Assembly (NCBI RefSeq): GCF_024206475.1
Contig: NZ_JAMBPR010000037.1
Coordinates: forward strand, 1 to 64,000
DNA from: Paraburkholderia sp. CNPSo 3274
Lineage (GTDB): Bacteria; Pseudomonadota; Gammaproteobacteria; Burkholderiales; Burkholderiaceae
DNA length: 64,000 bases
Reading direction: 5' to 3'
Shown here: piece by piece, positions 31,925 to 40,647 of the stretch
Position numbering within the stretch: the first letter of the stretch is position 1
Layout: each line of letters begins with the position of its first letter
Program-made: the position numbers and the translations under genes
Notes under the pieces: generated by a model
Seen by the model: the letters and a program-made list of their open reading frames with translations, nothing else
Told to the model about the DNA's origin: nothing
Databases searched by the model: none

Positions 31925-32962
31925 TCACATCTCGATGATGACTTTCAACGCCTGCGTGCTCGCCGCGTGCGAAAACGTCTCGTAGGCCTTGAGGACGTCC
32001 TCGAACGCAAAGCGATGCGTGATCAGGCGGCTCGGATCGATGCGTCCGGCGCACAGGGTCTTGAGCAGCATGGGCGTACTCACGGTGTCGACGAGGCGCG
32101 TCGTGATCGCCACATTGCGGTCCCAGAGCTTGTCGAGAAAAAGCGACGCCGGCACGCCATGCACGCCGATGTTCGCGATCGTGCCACCCGGTGCGACGAG
32201 TTGCTCGCAGAGTTCGAACGTCGCAGGTACGCCGACTGCCTCCATTGCGCAATCCACCCCCACGCCATCCGTGAGCATCATCACCGCATCCACGGCGTCG
32301 CCCGCGCGCGGATCGATGCACGCCGTCGCGCCGAATCGCTTCGCGCATTCCAGACGGTTGGGGTCCATATCGATCATGATGATCTGCGCGGGCGCATAGA
32401 ACTGAGCGGTCAGGAGCGCGGCCAGCCCGATCGGCCCCGAGCCGACAATGGCAACCGTGCTGCCGGGTTCAACCCGGCCGTTGAGCACGCCGCATTCGAA
32501 GCCCGTTGGCATGATGTCCGAGAGCATCACCAGCGCGGCCTCGTCGAGGCCTGCGGGAATCCGGTACAGGCTCGTTTGCGCGTGCGGAGTCCGCACGTAT
32601 TCGGCCTGCGTGCCGTCGATGCGATTGCCGAGAATCCAGCCGCCCGTCTTGCAGTGCGAGTACATGCCGCGCCGGCAGTACTCGCACTGTCCGCAGCTCG
32701 AAATGCAGGAGACGAGCACGTGATCGCCGGCTTTCAGCGTCGAGACGCCGCTTCCGGTTTCATGGACGACGCCCACGCCTTCGTGGCCGAGAATACGGCC
32801 CGGCTCGCAACTGGGCACGTCGCCCTTGAGAATATGCAGGTCGGTTCCGCAGATCGTCGTTTTCGACATCTTGACGATCGCGTCGCCGGGAGCCTGCAAG
32901 GCGGGCATCGGCCGCGTTTCGACCGCGAATTTGCCCGGACCATTGTAGACCAGTGCTTTCAT
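31925..32962 (-). CDS. zinc-dependent alcohol dehydrogenase (medium chain)
   Basis: 345 residues from ATG 32962 (GGAGGG upstream). Catalytic zinc residues lie in TTICGTDLHILKGD and GRILGHEGVGVVH; the structural zinc lobe is CGQCEYCRRGMYSHC; the NAD site is VAIVGSGPIGLAALL with an acidic residue in MIDMDPNRL, favouring NAD. It likely interconverts a primary or secondary alcohol and its carbonyl, regenerating NAD under oxygen limitation. An FNR box lies 95 bp upstream. Unlike the truncated dehydrogenase at 5.9 kb it looks complete. Confidence 0.9.
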   Translation of the reverse strand: MKALVYNGPGKFAVETRPMPALQAPGDAIVKMSKTTICGTDLHILKGDVPSCEPGRILGHEGVGVVHETGSGVSTLKAGDHVLVSCISSCGQCEYCRRGMYSHCKTGGWILGNRIDGTQAEYVRTPHAQTSLYRIPAGLDEAALVMLSDIMPTGFECGVLNGRVEPGSTVAIVGSGPIGLAALLTAQFYAPAQIIMIDMDPNRLECAKRFGATACIDPRAGDAVDAVMMLTDGVGVDCAMEAVGVPATFELCEQLVAPGGTIANIGVHGVPASLFLDKLWDRNVAITTRLVDTVSTPMLLKTLCAGRIDPSRLITHRFAFEDVLKAYETFSHAASTQALKVIIEM

Positions 32963-33050
32963 GTTCCCTCCGAGAATGATCGGAACGACAGCCGGCGCGG
33001 CCGCGAGGTAAAGCGCCTGTCTCATGATGAGCGGCGGCGAGGGTGCACAT

Positions 33051-33064
33051 TTGACATCGATCAA
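33051..33064 (-). promoter_or_regulatory. FNR box TTGAC-N4-ATCAA before alcohol dehydrogenase
   Basis: TTGACATCGATCAA, centred 95 bp upstream of ATG 32962, with CATCAT (33024-33029) at the 21-bp -10 position. Confidence 0.68.
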
Positions 33065-33085
33065 GCACTTGCCGGCCTGGCAGAT

Positions 33086-34435
33086 TCAATCGCCAAATGT
33101 TCGGGTGTGGTCGTCGTAGCTGAATAACCCGGCGTACCGGCCCCAGTCGATCGCGCTCCGCAGGGTCGTTTCGGCATCGGCGCGATGCAAGTGGTCCTCC
33201 AGTTCGAGCTCGAAACGCGCACGCGGCGCCCGGTGCCCTTCCCGTTCGTCAAGGACCTCGCGGATGTGGGCGATGAGCGGCACGAACTGCACCACGTGTT
33301 CGCGAAACAGCTTTTTGCGCTCGCTATCGCCAGCGTGGGCAAACATGCGTCCGGCCGCCGTGAGTTTGATCGTGCGCTCCTGCAGCTCCGCGAATGCCAG
33401 CAGATGCAGCGCCACGGCCACCGGAAAGAGTTCATCGGGCTTGAGCATCAGCGCCGCGGCCATCGAGGTCAGTTCCGTGTGGCCATCGTGCGTGGCCGCC
33501 GCGAGCGCATCGAGGAACCCGACAAGACGATGGCTCGATACCGCCGGCAGTCGCAGCCCAAACGCGCCGCGCACCGCGCCTGAGCCGTTGGCGGATTCGG
33601 CGAGGCGAGCGGTCAGGATTCCGTACAGCGTGTCGACGATGGCGCGAAACGCCGGATCGAGCCGGTTGCGCGGGCGCGACAGCGGCACATTCAACGTCGC
33701 GACGATATGACCCGGATGGCCGCCCAGCACATGGATGCGGTCGCACATCAGCACCGCTTCCTCGATGTTGTGCGTGACCATGAGCACCGCCTCGATCGGC
33801 GTTTGCCGCTGGGTCCACAGGTCGAGAAAGTCGCTGCGCAGCGTTTCGGCGGTGAGTACGTCGAGCGCCGAAAATGGCTCGTCCATCAGCAGCAGTTTCG
33901 GTTCGCTCACCAGCGCCCGCGCAAAGCCCACACGCTGGCGCATGCCGCCCGAAAGTTCGCGCGGAAACGCGGATTCGAAGCCGTCGAGCCCGATCCTCTC
34001 GATCGCGGACATCGCGCGCTCGCGCACCACGCTGGGCGCGAGTCCCGCCGCGTCGAGCCCCAGCTCGACGTTGGCGAGCACCGTGAGCCACGGGTAAAGC
34101 GCAAAGGTCTGGAACACCACTGAGATACCCTCGGCAGGACCCGAAAGCGGCGCGCGTTGGTACCGCACGCGGCCTGACGTGGGCCGCGCGAGGCCGGCTG
34201 CTACGCGCAAGAGCGTCGATTTGCCCGATCCCGAGCGCCCGAGCAGGCCGAGAATTTCGCCTTCGCGCAGCATCAGGTCGATATCCACAAGCACCGGCAG
34301 TGGGTCGCCGGAGGGCCGCGCGAACGCCATGCCCACGTGGTCGAGTTCGAGCACTGGCGTAGCGAGGCCAGCATGAGGCGCGTCATCAAGCGCCATTGCG
34401 GAGGGTGCTGGAGCTGGCATTGGGGCGATTTCCAT
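33086..34435 (-). CDS. ABC transporter ATPase, NitT/TauT type, with C-terminal AAA-associated domain
   Basis: 449 residues. The ATPase domain (~30-270) has Walker A GRSGSGKSTLL, Q-loop VVFQTFALYPWLTV, signature ELSGGMRQRVGFARAL, Walker B LLLMDEPFSAL and the switch MVTHNIEEAV. The extra C-terminal ~150 residues (from RLVGFLDALAAATHDGH) form the AAA-associated domain seen in NrtD/SsuB-like proteins. It is the third gene of the phaC operon, 10 bases after the fused permease. No solute-binding protein is encoded nearby, so the substrate is unknown. Confidence 0.9.
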   Translation of the reverse strand: MEIAPMPAPAPSAMALDDAPHAGLATPVLELDHVGMAFARPSGDPLPVLVDIDLMLREGEILGLLGRSGSGKSTLLRVAAGLARPTSGRVRYQRAPLSGPAEGISVVFQTFALYPWLTVLANVELGLDAAGLAPSVVRERAMSAIERIGLDGFESAFPRELSGGMRQRVGFARALVSEPKLLLMDEPFSALDVLTAETLRSDFLDLWTQRQTPIEAVLMVTHNIEEAVLMCDRIHVLGGHPGHIVATLNVPLSRPRNRLDPAFRAIVDTLYGILTARLAESANGSGAVRGAFGLRLPAVSSHRLVGFLDALAAATHDGHTELTSMAAALMLKPDELFPVAVALHLLAFAELQERTIKLTAAGRMFAHAGDSERKKLFREHVVQFVPLIAHIREVLDEREGHRAPRARFELELEDHLHRADAETTLRSAIDWGRYAGLFSYDDHTRTFGD

Positions 34436-34445
34436 GGCGAGGCGT

Positions 34446-36188
34446 TCAGGAGAGCCGCGTACGGCGTTCAGCGAAGGCGTAGAGTGGCCGCCATATCAAG
34501 CGGTTGGCGGCAACGACCATGATCGACATGACGGCAATGCCGAGGGCAATGCGCGGAAAGTCTCCCCTCGCCGTCATCTGCGCGATATAGGCGCCGAGGC
34601 CGCCTGCGCTCAGGCTGGTCGTCCCCCAACTGACGGTTTCGGCCACGATGCTTGCGTTCCACGCACCGCCGCTCGCCGTAATCGCGCCCGTCACGTAATA
34701 CGGGAAGATGCCTGGCAGCAACACTTGCAGCCACCGCGCGCGCGGCCGTAGCCGCAGGCTCGTCGCCGCCTCGCGCAAATCGCTCGGCAAGGCTGTGGCG
34801 CCAGCTATCACGTTGAAGAGGATGTACCACTGCGTGCCGAGGATCATCAGCGGGCACAGCCAGATGTCCGGGGCGAGCCTGAAGTGCACGATGCAGAACG
34901 CGACGACGGGGAACAGCAAATTGGCGGGGAAGGCAGCCAGAAATTGTGCAGCCGGCTGGACCCAGGCGGCCACGCGCGGGCGCAGCCCCACCGCCACGCC
35001 TGTCGGAACCCAGATTGCGGAGGCGAGCGCAATGAGCACCACGACCCGCAGCAAGGTGAGCAAGCCGTTGCGTACTGCATCGACCACGTCGGCCCATGCG
35101 AGAGCTGGCGCTGCGAAGCGCAGCACCGCCATGGCCGCACCTGTTACGGCGGCCGCGCACAGTGCGAACCAGAGCGCGTCGCCCGCGCGCCGCGAGGAGG
35201 CGCTGTGTGCCCAAGCGAAGCCGTGCCAACGCGCGCCGGGCGACAACCGCAGATGTGCGGCGCGCGTGAGTGCCGCACCAGCCGGGCGGCACGCGTGCTG
35301 CATCCACGGCGACCGATGAAAAAGGTCGAGCAGCCAGCTGCGCGGGCAAGCCTGAGCCGCGATATCGCCATAACGAAACCGGTCGGCCCATGCCACCAGC
35401 GGGCGAAACAGCAACTGATCGTAAAGCACGATCGCGAGGCTCATGGCGAGTATCGCCCAGCCCACCGCCGCGAGATCGCGCTTCAGGATCGCCTGCGCCA
35501 CCCACGACCCCACGCCGGGCAGCGCCACCTGCACATCGCCCACGGAGATGGCCTCCGAAGCCACCACGAAGAACCATCCGCCCGACATCGACATCATCGC
35601 GTTCCATACGAGCCCCGGCATCGCGAACGGCACTTCGAGCCGCCAGAACCGCTGCCAGCCGGACAGACGGAAGCTGCGGCTCGCCTCGTCCAGATCGGAG
35701 GGCACGGTGCGCAGCGCCTGATAGAAGCTGAACGCCATATTCCACGCCTGGCTCGTGAAGATCGCGAAAATCGAGGCCAGTTCGGCGCCCAGCACGTTGC
35801 CCGGAAAGAGCGACATGAAGAACACCACCGTGAACGACAGGTAGCCGAGTATCGGCACCGACTGCAGCACGTCGAGCAGCGGGATGAGGATCCGCTCCGC
35901 CCGGCGGCTCCTTGCCGCGAGCGTCGCGTACGTGAACGTAAACATGAACGAAGCGATGAGCGCGATCAGCATGCGCAGCACCGTGCGCAGCGTATAACCT
36001 GGCAGCGCCGCGGGAGAGAGCGAGATGGCCGCGCCGTGGCCGCCCGCCAGCGGGCCCGTCATCTGGCGCGCGCCCTCGCCCAGCAACACGATCGTGCCGA
36101 ACACCAGCACCACGGCCGCCACGTCGCGCCAGCCTGGCATGCGCGGGTACCAGCGCAGTCCTCTCAGCACTTCGGCATGATGTTCCAT
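34446..36188 (-). CDS. double ABC permease, NitT/TauT type (two fused transmembrane domains)
   Basis: 580 residues. Two complete BPD-type permease domains lie in one chain: the first (~20-290) with coupling motif EASRSFRLSGWQRFWRLEVP, the second (~350-575) with EAATSLRLRPRARWLQVLLP. Each has about six helices. A fused permease with one ATPase gene gives an unusual two-subunit importer core. Start ATG 36188 follows AGGG. It lies 67 bases after phaC and appears co-transcribed. Confidence 0.88.
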   Translation of the reverse strand: MEHHAEVLRGLRWYPRMPGWRDVAAVVLVFGTIVLLGEGARQMTGPLAGGHGAAISLSPAALPGYTLRTVLRMLIALIASFMFTFTYATLAARSRRAERILIPLLDVLQSVPILGYLSFTVVFFMSLFPGNVLGAELASIFAIFTSQAWNMAFSFYQALRTVPSDLDEASRSFRLSGWQRFWRLEVPFAMPGLVWNAMMSMSGGWFFVVASEAISVGDVQVALPGVGSWVAQAILKRDLAAVGWAILAMSLAIVLYDQLLFRPLVAWADRFRYGDIAAQACPRSWLLDLFHRSPWMQHACRPAGAALTRAAHLRLSPGARWHGFAWAHSASSRRAGDALWFALCAAAVTGAAMAVLRFAAPALAWADVVDAVRNGLLTLLRVVVLIALASAIWVPTGVAVGLRPRVAAWVQPAAQFLAAFPANLLFPVVAFCIVHFRLAPDIWLCPLMILGTQWYILFNVIAGATALPSDLREAATSLRLRPRARWLQVLLPGIFPYYVTGAITASGGAWNASIVAETVSWGTTSLSAGGLGAYIAQMTARGDFPRIALGIAVMSIMVVAANRLIWRPLYAFAERRTRLS

Positions 36189-36255
36189 GACATGGCCCTG
36201 TTCACCCGTCTGCGTTTGACTTCGAGCCACTCGTCCGCTGGCTGGCTGCGCGCGT

Positions 36256-38061
36256 TCATGTTTCGAGCACGTATTCGCCGGGCGCCGGCCCAAGCCCGGC
36301 TTGCGGCGTGCGCGCCGGCACCTCGCCCGTCGAGTGCTTGCGCAGCCAGTCGCACCAGCAGGTCCACCACGAACCGTCGATCACGGGTGTCTCGCTCACG
36401 TACTCATGACGGCTGCGGTACGGCGCGTCGGGCTCGCGCGTCGCGCATCGGAAGTAGCGCCCTTCATGTCCCGGCTCGGACACGATGCCGGCGTTATGGC
36501 CGCCCGCCGTGAGCACGAACGTGAGCGCGTTGTGCGTGAGCAAATGCAGCTTGTAGACCGAGCGCCACGGCGAAACGTGATCGCGCTCGGTCCCGACGGC
36601 GAACATCGGCGCTTCGATGTCCGAAAGCGCGATGGGCCGGCCGTCCACGCAATAACGGCCTGCCGCGAGATCGTTGTCGAGAAAGAGATGCGTGAGATAT
36701 TCGGTGTGCATACGGTACGGCATGCGCGTCGTGTCGGCGTTCCACGACATGAGGTCGTTCGGCTTCGTGCGCCGACCGAGCAGATACTCGCTCATCATCC
36801 GGGACCAGATCAGGTCCCGCGCGTTGAGCAACTGGAACGCCGCCGACATCTGCGCACCATCCAGATAGCCCTGCCGCCACATCAGCGCGTCGAGCGCGGC
36901 GAGTTCGCTAGCGTCGATGAACAAACCGAGTTCGCCCGGGTCGCTGAAATCGGTGAGCGCGGCCAGCAACGTGACGGAGCGCAGCATGTCGCGCCTGCCG
37001 TCGCGTGCGAGCGCCGCCGCGCCGATCGCAAGCAGCGTCCCGCCCAGGCAGTACCCGACCGCGTGGACGGGCTCACTGCATCGCACGCGAACTGCCTCGA
37101 GCGCCGCGAAGAAGCCGTCGCGCAAGTAGTCGTCGAGGCCGAGATCGCGCGCTTCGGGGCCTGGATTGCGCCACGATATGGCGAATACCGTGTAGCCCTG
37201 TTCGACCAGAAACCGGATCAGCGAGTCGTGCGGCTGCAGATCCAGGATGTAGTACTTCATGATCCACGACGGCACGATCAGGATCGGCTCACGCTCGACA
37301 TTGGGCGTCGTCGGCGCATACTGCAGCAGCTCGCACAACGCGTTGCGCCAGACGACCCGGCCCGACGTCACCGCGACGTCGCGCCCCGGAATCCAGGGCT
37401 GCGCCACGCGTGCCCGCGTGCCCCGCAGTGTGTCGGCCATGGCGTTCGCGTCGTCGAGCCAGTTGCGCAAGCCCGCAGCAAGATTGGCGCCGCCACTGCG
37501 CAACGTGGCCTGCAACACCTCTGGATTGGTCGCGATGAAGTTGCCGGGCGAACACGCGTCGAGCCACTGGCGCGCCGCGAAGCCAACCAGTTCCTCGTGG
37601 TGCCGCTCAACGCCCGGAACGCCGCGGGTCGCTTCGCGCCACCAGCGCTCGATCGCCAGAAACGCGTCACGGTATATCCGGAATGGCCAGTTCGACCATG
37701 CGGTGGCTGTGAAACGAGGGTCGGCATGACCAGCGTACACCGTCATCCCGCCCTTCTGCGCTTCGTCTCCGGTGGGGCGCAACTGCGAAGGAAACGTTGC
37801 CGTAAGCCACCCGTGCGTAGCAAGGTCGAAGCATTTTCCGGGTGAGACTGCGAGGTGCCCCGCCCAGTCGAGTGCGGCCAGCGCTAGCGCCAGGGGTGAA
37901 AGGCCGAATGTCGCCGCGGCCAGACTCGCATGGGCCGCACGATTCAACTGATCAGCGGGAGAGTCGTCGGGGCGTGCGCACGCCGCAGCGCGCGCGCGCC
38001 CCCCATGAATGGCTCGGCTCGTATGCAAGGGTTCAGCTTCGCTAACGGCGGAATCGGTCAT
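36256..38061 (-). CDS. phaC: poly(3-hydroxybutyrate) polymerase
   Basis: 601 residues, PhaC class I size. It polymerises (R)-3-hydroxybutyryl-CoA on the granule surface. The nucleophile is C338 in the lipase-like box GYCLGGTLL; the catalytic Asp and His lie in the C-terminal part (TERDHVSPW, LTAGGHNAGIV). PhaC-type segments include PPWINKYYILDL-like SWIMKYYILDLQPHDSLIRF and YTVFAISWRNP. ATG 38061 is preferred to the upstream GTG 38070, though neither has a strong ribosome binding site. A perfect FNR box lies 104 bp upstream. The N-terminal ~50 residues are Ala/Arg-rich and variable. Confidence 0.92.
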   Translation of the reverse strand: MTDSAVSEAEPLHTSRAIHGGRARAAACARPDDSPADQLNRAAHASLAAATFGLSPLALALAALDWAGHLAVSPGKCFDLATHGWLTATFPSQLRPTGDEAQKGGMTVYAGHADPRFTATAWSNWPFRIYRDAFLAIERWWREATRGVPGVERHHEELVGFAARQWLDACSPGNFIATNPEVLQATLRSGGANLAAGLRNWLDDANAMADTLRGTRARVAQPWIPGRDVAVTSGRVVWRNALCELLQYAPTTPNVEREPILIVPSWIMKYYILDLQPHDSLIRFLVEQGYTVFAISWRNPGPEARDLGLDDYLRDGFFAALEAVRVRCSEPVHAVGYCLGGTLLAIGAAALARDGRRDMLRSVTLLAALTDFSDPGELGLFIDASELAALDALMWRQGYLDGAQMSAAFQLLNARDLIWSRMMSEYLLGRRTKPNDLMSWNADTTRMPYRMHTEYLTHLFLDNDLAAGRYCVDGRPIALSDIEAPMFAVGTERDHVSPWRSVYKLHLLTHNALTFVLTAGGHNAGIVSEPGHEGRYFRCATREPDAPYRSRHEYVSETPVIDGSWWTCWCDWLRKHSTGEVPARTPQAGLGPAPGEYVLET

Positions 38062-38158
38062 GATCGGCACGCTCTTCGTTCGTCAGGCCGCCCGTGCGCG
38101 GTATGGCCCGGTGGCGGCGTCAACCGCATTACTGTGCGTTGGCTGCGGCAGGCGGCGA

Positions 38159-38172
38159 TTGATCTGAATCAA
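38159..38172 (-). promoter_or_regulatory. FNR box TTGAT-N4-ATCAA (perfect) before phaC
   Basis: TTGATCTGAATCAA, centred 104 bp upstream of ATG 38061. No good -10 element is seen at 21 bp, so the start site may differ from the other promoters. Confidence 0.72.
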
Positions 38173-38238
38173 GCATGCGAGCGCCGGCCTGGCGGGACGA
38201 GGCATGAACAACGCTGTTGCCCGCCATGCCTCTTGCGA

Positions 38239-39081
38239 TCAACCGGCTCCGATCTGCCGAGCCGCGTTGTCTCCTCGTTGCGGACCGCTGCGGCTCGGCG
38301 CGAGCGCATCTCGCAGCCCTTCCAGCTCGCGATGCAGCGAAATGATTTCCGCATGCAGCACCTTGATGTCCCGATGCATCTCACGCCTGAGGCGCCGCTC
38401 TTCCTTGCCGATGAGCCACGCGGCAATGCCGGCAAATGCCAGTGAAAGCATGCCGTAGCCGAGCAGCACGACGAACACGGCAAAAACACGTGAAGCGGGC
38501 GTCGTGGGCGCGATGTCGCCGTAGCCTACTGTGGCGCTGCTTTCGAATGCGAGCCACAGCCCTTCGGCGTAGCTGTGCACATGCGGCTCCAACGCGTAAA
38601 ACCCCGCACCGCCAAGCAACAAAACGATCGCGCACGCGAGCGGGAGCAGCGCGAGCCGGTTGAGTTCGAAATACGAGCGCAGGGCAACGACGATACGCAG
38701 CGCAATCATCGCCATGAACGCGAGTCTGAGCACCCATTCGAGCCAAGACCAGGGGTTCGCTCCGCCGATCATACTGACGAGCGCGCCGCAAGCGATCGCC
38801 ACATCAAAGGCATTGCGATCCAGAAACCGTGCTGGTTTGTGGCTCGAGCATGCGGTTCGCGCAACGGCGGCCGCGCACGCCACCGCCATGCCGCCGTAGA
38901 GTGCGCGCGCGGTCAGCAGCATCGAAGTCGACGTTGCGAGCAGTTCGACATAGAAGGCTGGAATGGCAATCAGGCAGCCCGCAAGCACAAGCCAACGGGC
39001 GTGTGACCACGCGTGCTGTGCAGCGGCGCCGTCGTGTGAATCGACGCCCGCGAGTCCTGCCTTGTGCCAGCCGACACTCAT
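38239..39081 (-). CDS. potassium channel family protein
   Basis: 280 residues. Four to six hydrophobic helices are followed by a pore loop with the K+ selectivity filter TVGYGD (in FESSATVGYGDIAPTTPASR) and an inner helix (RVFAVFVVLLGYGMLSLAF). The C-terminus is a charged coiled coil (EERRLRREMHRDIKVLHAEI, SLHRELEGL) rather than a RCK domain. Voltage-sensor-like Arg repeats are not obvious. It overlaps a 37-codon ORF upstream by ATGA and is the last gene of the histidine kinase-DUF2252 operon. Confidence 0.88.
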   Translation of the reverse strand: MSVGWHKAGLAGVDSHDGAAAQHAWSHARWLVLAGCLIAIPAFYVELLATSTSMLLTARALYGGMAVACAAAVARTACSSHKPARFLDRNAFDVAIACGALVSMIGGANPWSWLEWVLRLAFMAMIALRIVVALRSYFELNRLALLPLACAIVLLLGGAGFYALEPHVHSYAEGLWLAFESSATVGYGDIAPTTPASRVFAVFVVLLGYGMLSLAFAGIAAWLIGKEERRLRREMHRDIKVLHAEIISLHRELEGLRDALAPSRSGPQRGDNAARQIGAG

Positions 39082-39191
39082 TTGCCGTCTCCCTCATTAT
39101 GGAAGACGCGGCGGCTTGAAAGTTGCGTTTGCGCTTCAGGCCGGATTTCATCGCAGTTCATATGAGCGGTCGGGCCGTTGATACGCCGCAT
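39078..39191 (-). CDS. 37-residue small ORF coupled to the K+ channel gene
   Basis: ATG 39191 has an excellent ribosome binding site (GAGGA, 5 bases away), and the TGA at 39078-39080 overlaps the channel start codon (ATGA). The peptide begins MRRINGPTAHMNCDEIRPEA and is polar, with one Cys. It may be a leader whose translation drives channel translation, or a genuine microprotein. There is no homology argument, only the translation signals. Confidence 0.45.
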   Translation of the reverse strand: MRRINGPTAHMNCDEIRPEAQTQLSSRRVFHNEGDGK

Positions 39192-39204
39192 GACTTCCTC
39201 GCCT

Positions 39205-40626
39205 TCAATCTTCCACTGCTGCCTGAATCCGGCCTTCGCGGATCGCCTGGATGAATTCGCGATAATCCCGGCGGTTTTGCGTGCTGTATTCCGTGGCGAA
39301 CTCGGTGATGGCGTCGTCGAAAGTGCCGCCCGAGCCCATGTATCCGGCAATCATCGCGGCGTCGCCCGAGCGGGCATGGGCGCGCGCGAGCGCATGCGCG
39401 CACATGCGGCCGTATTGCCGAAGCAGGCCCGCATCCAGCGCCTCGATCACGACGGACATTTTCATGTCGCGAAGCTGCCGGACATAGAAGTCGCGCCCGT
39501 TCTTCCCGCGGCTCCAGCCGAGAAACACATCGCTCGCGGACTGCATGATGCGCTGGCCTGCAATCACGCGCTGACCGTGGTTCGCGTGCAAGCTCCTTCC
39601 CGCATACGGCTCGAGCACCGAAGCTTTCGCTTCCTTGACCTGCAGGAACAGCGGGTCGTTGTCGGAAGCCAAGAAGAGACCGACACCGCACATCGTGCCG
39701 ACGCTGCCCACGCCCACTACCTTCAGCGCGAGGTCGAACAGATGGAACCGGTCGAACAGCACGCGCACATGTTCGGGGAGACTCTCGCGATACGATGCAA
39801 GCGCCTCGGCATAGCCCGACTCGAGGCCGGGCGCGAGATCCGCATCAGGGTGGAAGATGAGCGGCGGCTCGTCCTTGATACGCGGTCGCCCCCCTTCCTC
39901 GGTAACGAGCCTGGGGTAGAGATGATCAGGCACGGTCTTGCGCCGCTCCACTTCGATGCGCTGTGCGATGCGCTTGCGGGCGTTCTCGACGATATCCGGA
40001 TCGCCCGACTTGTCCTGATACTTCTGCAGATCGATCCGGTCGTACCAGACGTCGAGCGCGCGCATGTAGGCATAGTCGTGCATACGTTCACGGTATTGGC
40101 GCACGAGATCGGTCGTGAGTCGCACGGTGTCGCTATAAGGCAGTTCGAGATGCTGTGCGGCGATCACGACGCTCGCGGCAAGCCGCTTCAGGTCCCATTC
40201 GAACGGGGCGGGCAGCGTTTCGTCGAGATCGTTGATGTCGAAGATCACATTGCGCTCGGGCGTCGCAAAGCCGCCGAAGTTCATCAGATGCGCGTCGCCA
40301 CACGCCTGCACACGCAACCCGCTGGTGGGTACCGTGGCGAGATCGGCCGCCATCACGGCGGCCGCGCCTCGATAGAACGCAAACGGCGAGGCCGACATGC
40401 GGCCAAAGCGTATCGGGATAAGGCGCGGCAAACGGCCTGCATTGGACTCCTCGAGCAGGTCGATGACATCACGGCGCTGCTCAGGCAGTTTCCACCCCGC
40501 CTGGGACAAGCGGGGCACTGAGTCACGAATGAGTCGGCCCTGTGCCGATCTCTCGTCTGGCGTGCGGTATGGCGCCGCTATAGCACTTGCATCGTGCGCG
40601 GCCTTGCGTGAAACAGCTTTGTCCAT
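39205..40626 (-). CDS. DUF2252 family protein
   Basis: 473 residues. DUF2252 proteins have a kinase-like fold of unknown activity. Family motifs seen: RLIPIRFGRMSASPFAFYRG, QACGDAHLMNFGGF, FDINDLDETLPAPFEWDLKR, VGVGSVGT, and HANHGQRVIAGQRIMQ. Asp and His in GDAH and FDINDLDE correspond to the putative active site. Start ATG 40626 has AGGAG upstream and is 21 bases after the histidine kinase stop. Confidence 0.9.
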   Translation of the reverse strand: MDKAVSRKAAHDASAIAAPYRTPDERSAQGRLIRDSVPRLSQAGWKLPEQRRDVIDLLEESNAGRLPRLIPIRFGRMSASPFAFYRGAAAVMAADLATVPTSGLRVQACGDAHLMNFGGFATPERNVIFDINDLDETLPAPFEWDLKRLAASVVIAAQHLELPYSDTVRLTTDLVRQYRERMHDYAYMRALDVWYDRIDLQKYQDKSGDPDIVENARKRIAQRIEVERRKTVPDHLYPRLVTEEGGRPRIKDEPPLIFHPDADLAPGLESGYAEALASYRESLPEHVRVLFDRFHLFDLALKVVGVGSVGTMCGVGLFLASDNDPLFLQVKEAKASVLEPYAGRSLHANHGQRVIAGQRIMQSASDVFLGWSRGKNGRDFYVRQLRDMKMSVVIEALDAGLLRQYGRMCAHALARAHARSGDAAMIAGYMGSGGTFDDAITEFATEYSTQNRRDYREFIQAIREGRIQAAVED

Positions 40627-40647
40627 GGCGTCTGCTCCTATCCCGTC

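Noticed and set aside
31400..33127. Long open frame (575 codons) on the plus strand
   Set aside because: Antisense of the alcohol dehydrogenase and LOG remnant; composition typical of GC-rich shadows.
34884..37845. Two long plus-strand frames (542 and 514 codons)
   Set aside because: Antisense of the fused permease and phaC, whose motifs are clear on the minus strand.
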